Of a stretch of DNA of 64,000 nucleotides, positions 63,331 through 64,000 are shown piece by piece. The translations under genes and the position numbers were made by a program. Each line of letters starts with the position of its first letter. The stretch's first letter is position 1. The stretch comes from Bin5 sp022827195 (GTDB lineage: Bacteria; Chloroflexota; Anaerolineae; Caldilineales; Caldilineaceae): the NCBI GenBank assembly GCA_965208275.1, contig OZ242331.1, positions 3,658,001 to 3,722,000 on the forward strand, written 5' to 3'. The notes under the pieces are model-generated. The model saw only the letters and a program-made list of their open reading frames with translations. It ran no database searches and was not told the DNA's origin.

Positions 63331-64000
63331 GAGCGGCCGGTCGCGCTCGCCGCCCGCCGAAAACCGCCGCTCTCGCCATACTCCACAAGATGGGAAGGGC
63401 GAGGCCGGGACGAAAGAGAGAAATCGGCGGGCTGATCAAATGGGCCACGTTGAAAAAAGTAAGGCAGGTATCATGTCGGTGGATACGGTCAATCACTTTT
63501 TCAAGATATCGATGCATGAAGCGATCAAGAAAGGAAGCGTCGCCGGCCGCGCGTCCAGCCCATCGAAAATCGTCGCTGGTCGCGAGCCGCCACGGCGTCT
63601 GCAGCATTTTCGCCAGCTTCCTCTGGAAAGCCAACCCCAACTCCGCCGAAGGTGAACCGCGCAAAACACCGTCGAGCACCTCCGCCGAGAGCGCACTCAC
63701 CGTCATCCCCTGCGCATATACCGGATTGAATGCGCAAACCGAGTCCCCCAACGCGATCAGCCCCTGCGGCCAGCGATTCAGGCGTTCAAAATGCCGCCAG
63801 TGGTTCTCCGTGCGCCGGTATCCTCTGATGTCGGAGAGCGGTTCGGCCGCGCTCATCGCGTCCCAGACCTGCGGCCCGATCAGTCCGCGCGCAAACGCTT
63901 CGAACCCGGCCTCGTCCGTCGGCGGGTGATTTCCGGCGTAGCCGACCAGCGTTACAACCCAACGATTGCCTTCGACAGGCTGGACCACCGCCCCGCCGCT
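63320..64000 (-). CDS. FAD-dependent oxidoreductase, N-terminus beyond window
   Basis: Only the C-terminal 226 codons are visible; the N-terminal Rossmann motif lies past the right window edge. Visible marks: VVTLVGYAGNHPPTDEAGF, SDIRGYRRTENHWRHFERL and GLIALGDSVCAFNPVYAQGMTVSALSAEVLDGVL, the second FAD-binding motif (GD) of the p-hydroxybenzoate-hydroxylase/halogenase class. The end has FRPGLALPILWSMARAAVFGG. The pattern fits aromatic or polyketide monooxygenases. Substrate unknown. Confidence 0.75.
   Translation of the reverse strand, partial: SGGAVVQPVEGNRWVVTLVGYAGNHPPTDEAGFEAFARGLIGPQVWDAMSAAEPLSDIRGYRRTENHWRHFERLNRWPQGLIALGDSVCAFNPVYAQGMTVSALSAEVLDGVLRGSPSAELGLAFQRKLAKMLQTPWRLATSDDFRWAGRAAGDASFLDRFMHRYLEKVIDRIHRHDTCLTFFNVAHLISPPISLFRPGLALPILWSMARAAVFGGRRARPAALIR

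Overview
The window is GC-rich bacterial chromosome, roughly 60-65 % GC by eye, with short intergenic gaps and genes on both strands. Taxonomic hints point to a Chloroflexota bacterium, probably of the Anaerolineae/Caldilineae side. They are Thr/Pro-rich (TPTPTP) linkers in exported proteins, coenzyme F420 genes, a membrane-repeat (DUF5671-like) protein, DUF2207 next to an SPFH protein, and a cobalamin-dependent mutase with MeaB. No marker gene was compared, so this is inference. I saw no rRNA, tRNA, CRISPR array, prophage or replication origin.

Layout. Positions 1-2.3 kb hold exported proteins and decay: a lipoprotein cut by the window edge, a dead PQQ-blade gene, and a thermonuclease cut off from its membrane anchor by an in-frame TAG. 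Positions 2.4-5.3 kb (minus) hold rimI, tsaB and a large class II aldolase. Positions 5.4-11.5 kb hold endonuclease IV, a trypsin/polysaccharide-deacetylase fusion, a Crp/Fnr regulator with a clear promoter, an aminotransferase and pdxA. Positions 11.7-18.7 kb hold a Gfo/Idh/MocA dehydrogenase, a second PQQ pseudogene, an SDR, psuG, ftsH and a HAD-like protein of unusual motif order. Positions 18.9-23 kb hold a lysC-hom-asd operon. Its leader shows a promoter, a complete SAM-I (S-box) riboswitch and an intrinsic terminator, so the aspartate pathway here appears to be shut off by SAM.

Positions 23.4-31.5 kb hold a toxin-antitoxin pair with a frameshifted PIN toxin, a deoxyribosyltransferase-like protein, carB, a queuosine-precursor transporter, dcd, an amidohydrolase that has lost metal ligands, and a D-2-hydroxyacid dehydrogenase. 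Positions 31.7-35.9 kb hold a four-gene membrane module: DUF2207, a membrane zinc-ribbon protein, a coiled-coil protein, and an SPFH protein ending in an excisionase-type HTH. It resembles the PspA-associated ydjFGHI set of Bacillus and is the best candidate for an undescribed system. Positions 35.9-40.5 kb are accessory: a higBA pair with a leaderless promoter, gene remnants, a 193-bp MITE with a TTA duplication, a glutamine-synthetase-like ligase, a nitrilase and a VOC protein.

Positions 40.8-48.2 kb hold a GH4 glycosidase, a membrane protein and a molybdenum hydroxylase (large subunit plus a fused FAD/2Fe-2S subunit) with an acyltransferase and a GNAT between the subunits. Positions 48.4-52.2 kb are an F420 locus: an LLM-type oxidoreductase divergent from an FbiB-like nitroreductase, cofD and cofC. 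Positions 52.2-64 kb hold a membrane-anchored Cas4-like nuclease, a MaoC hydratase, an MDR reductase, an M20 amidohydrolase and three envelope proteins. The same stretch holds a Uma2 gene broken by a 14-bp tandem duplication, meaB with the B12 subunit of a mutase, an acyl-CoA-dehydrogenase-like flavoprotein, a ComEA-like protein and a flavoprotein cut by the window end.

Two themes recur. Short degenerate repeats lie directly upstream of many start codons, often in place of a Shine-Dalgarno. Many genes are freshly or partly broken, which suggests a genome with active slippage and mobile DNA.
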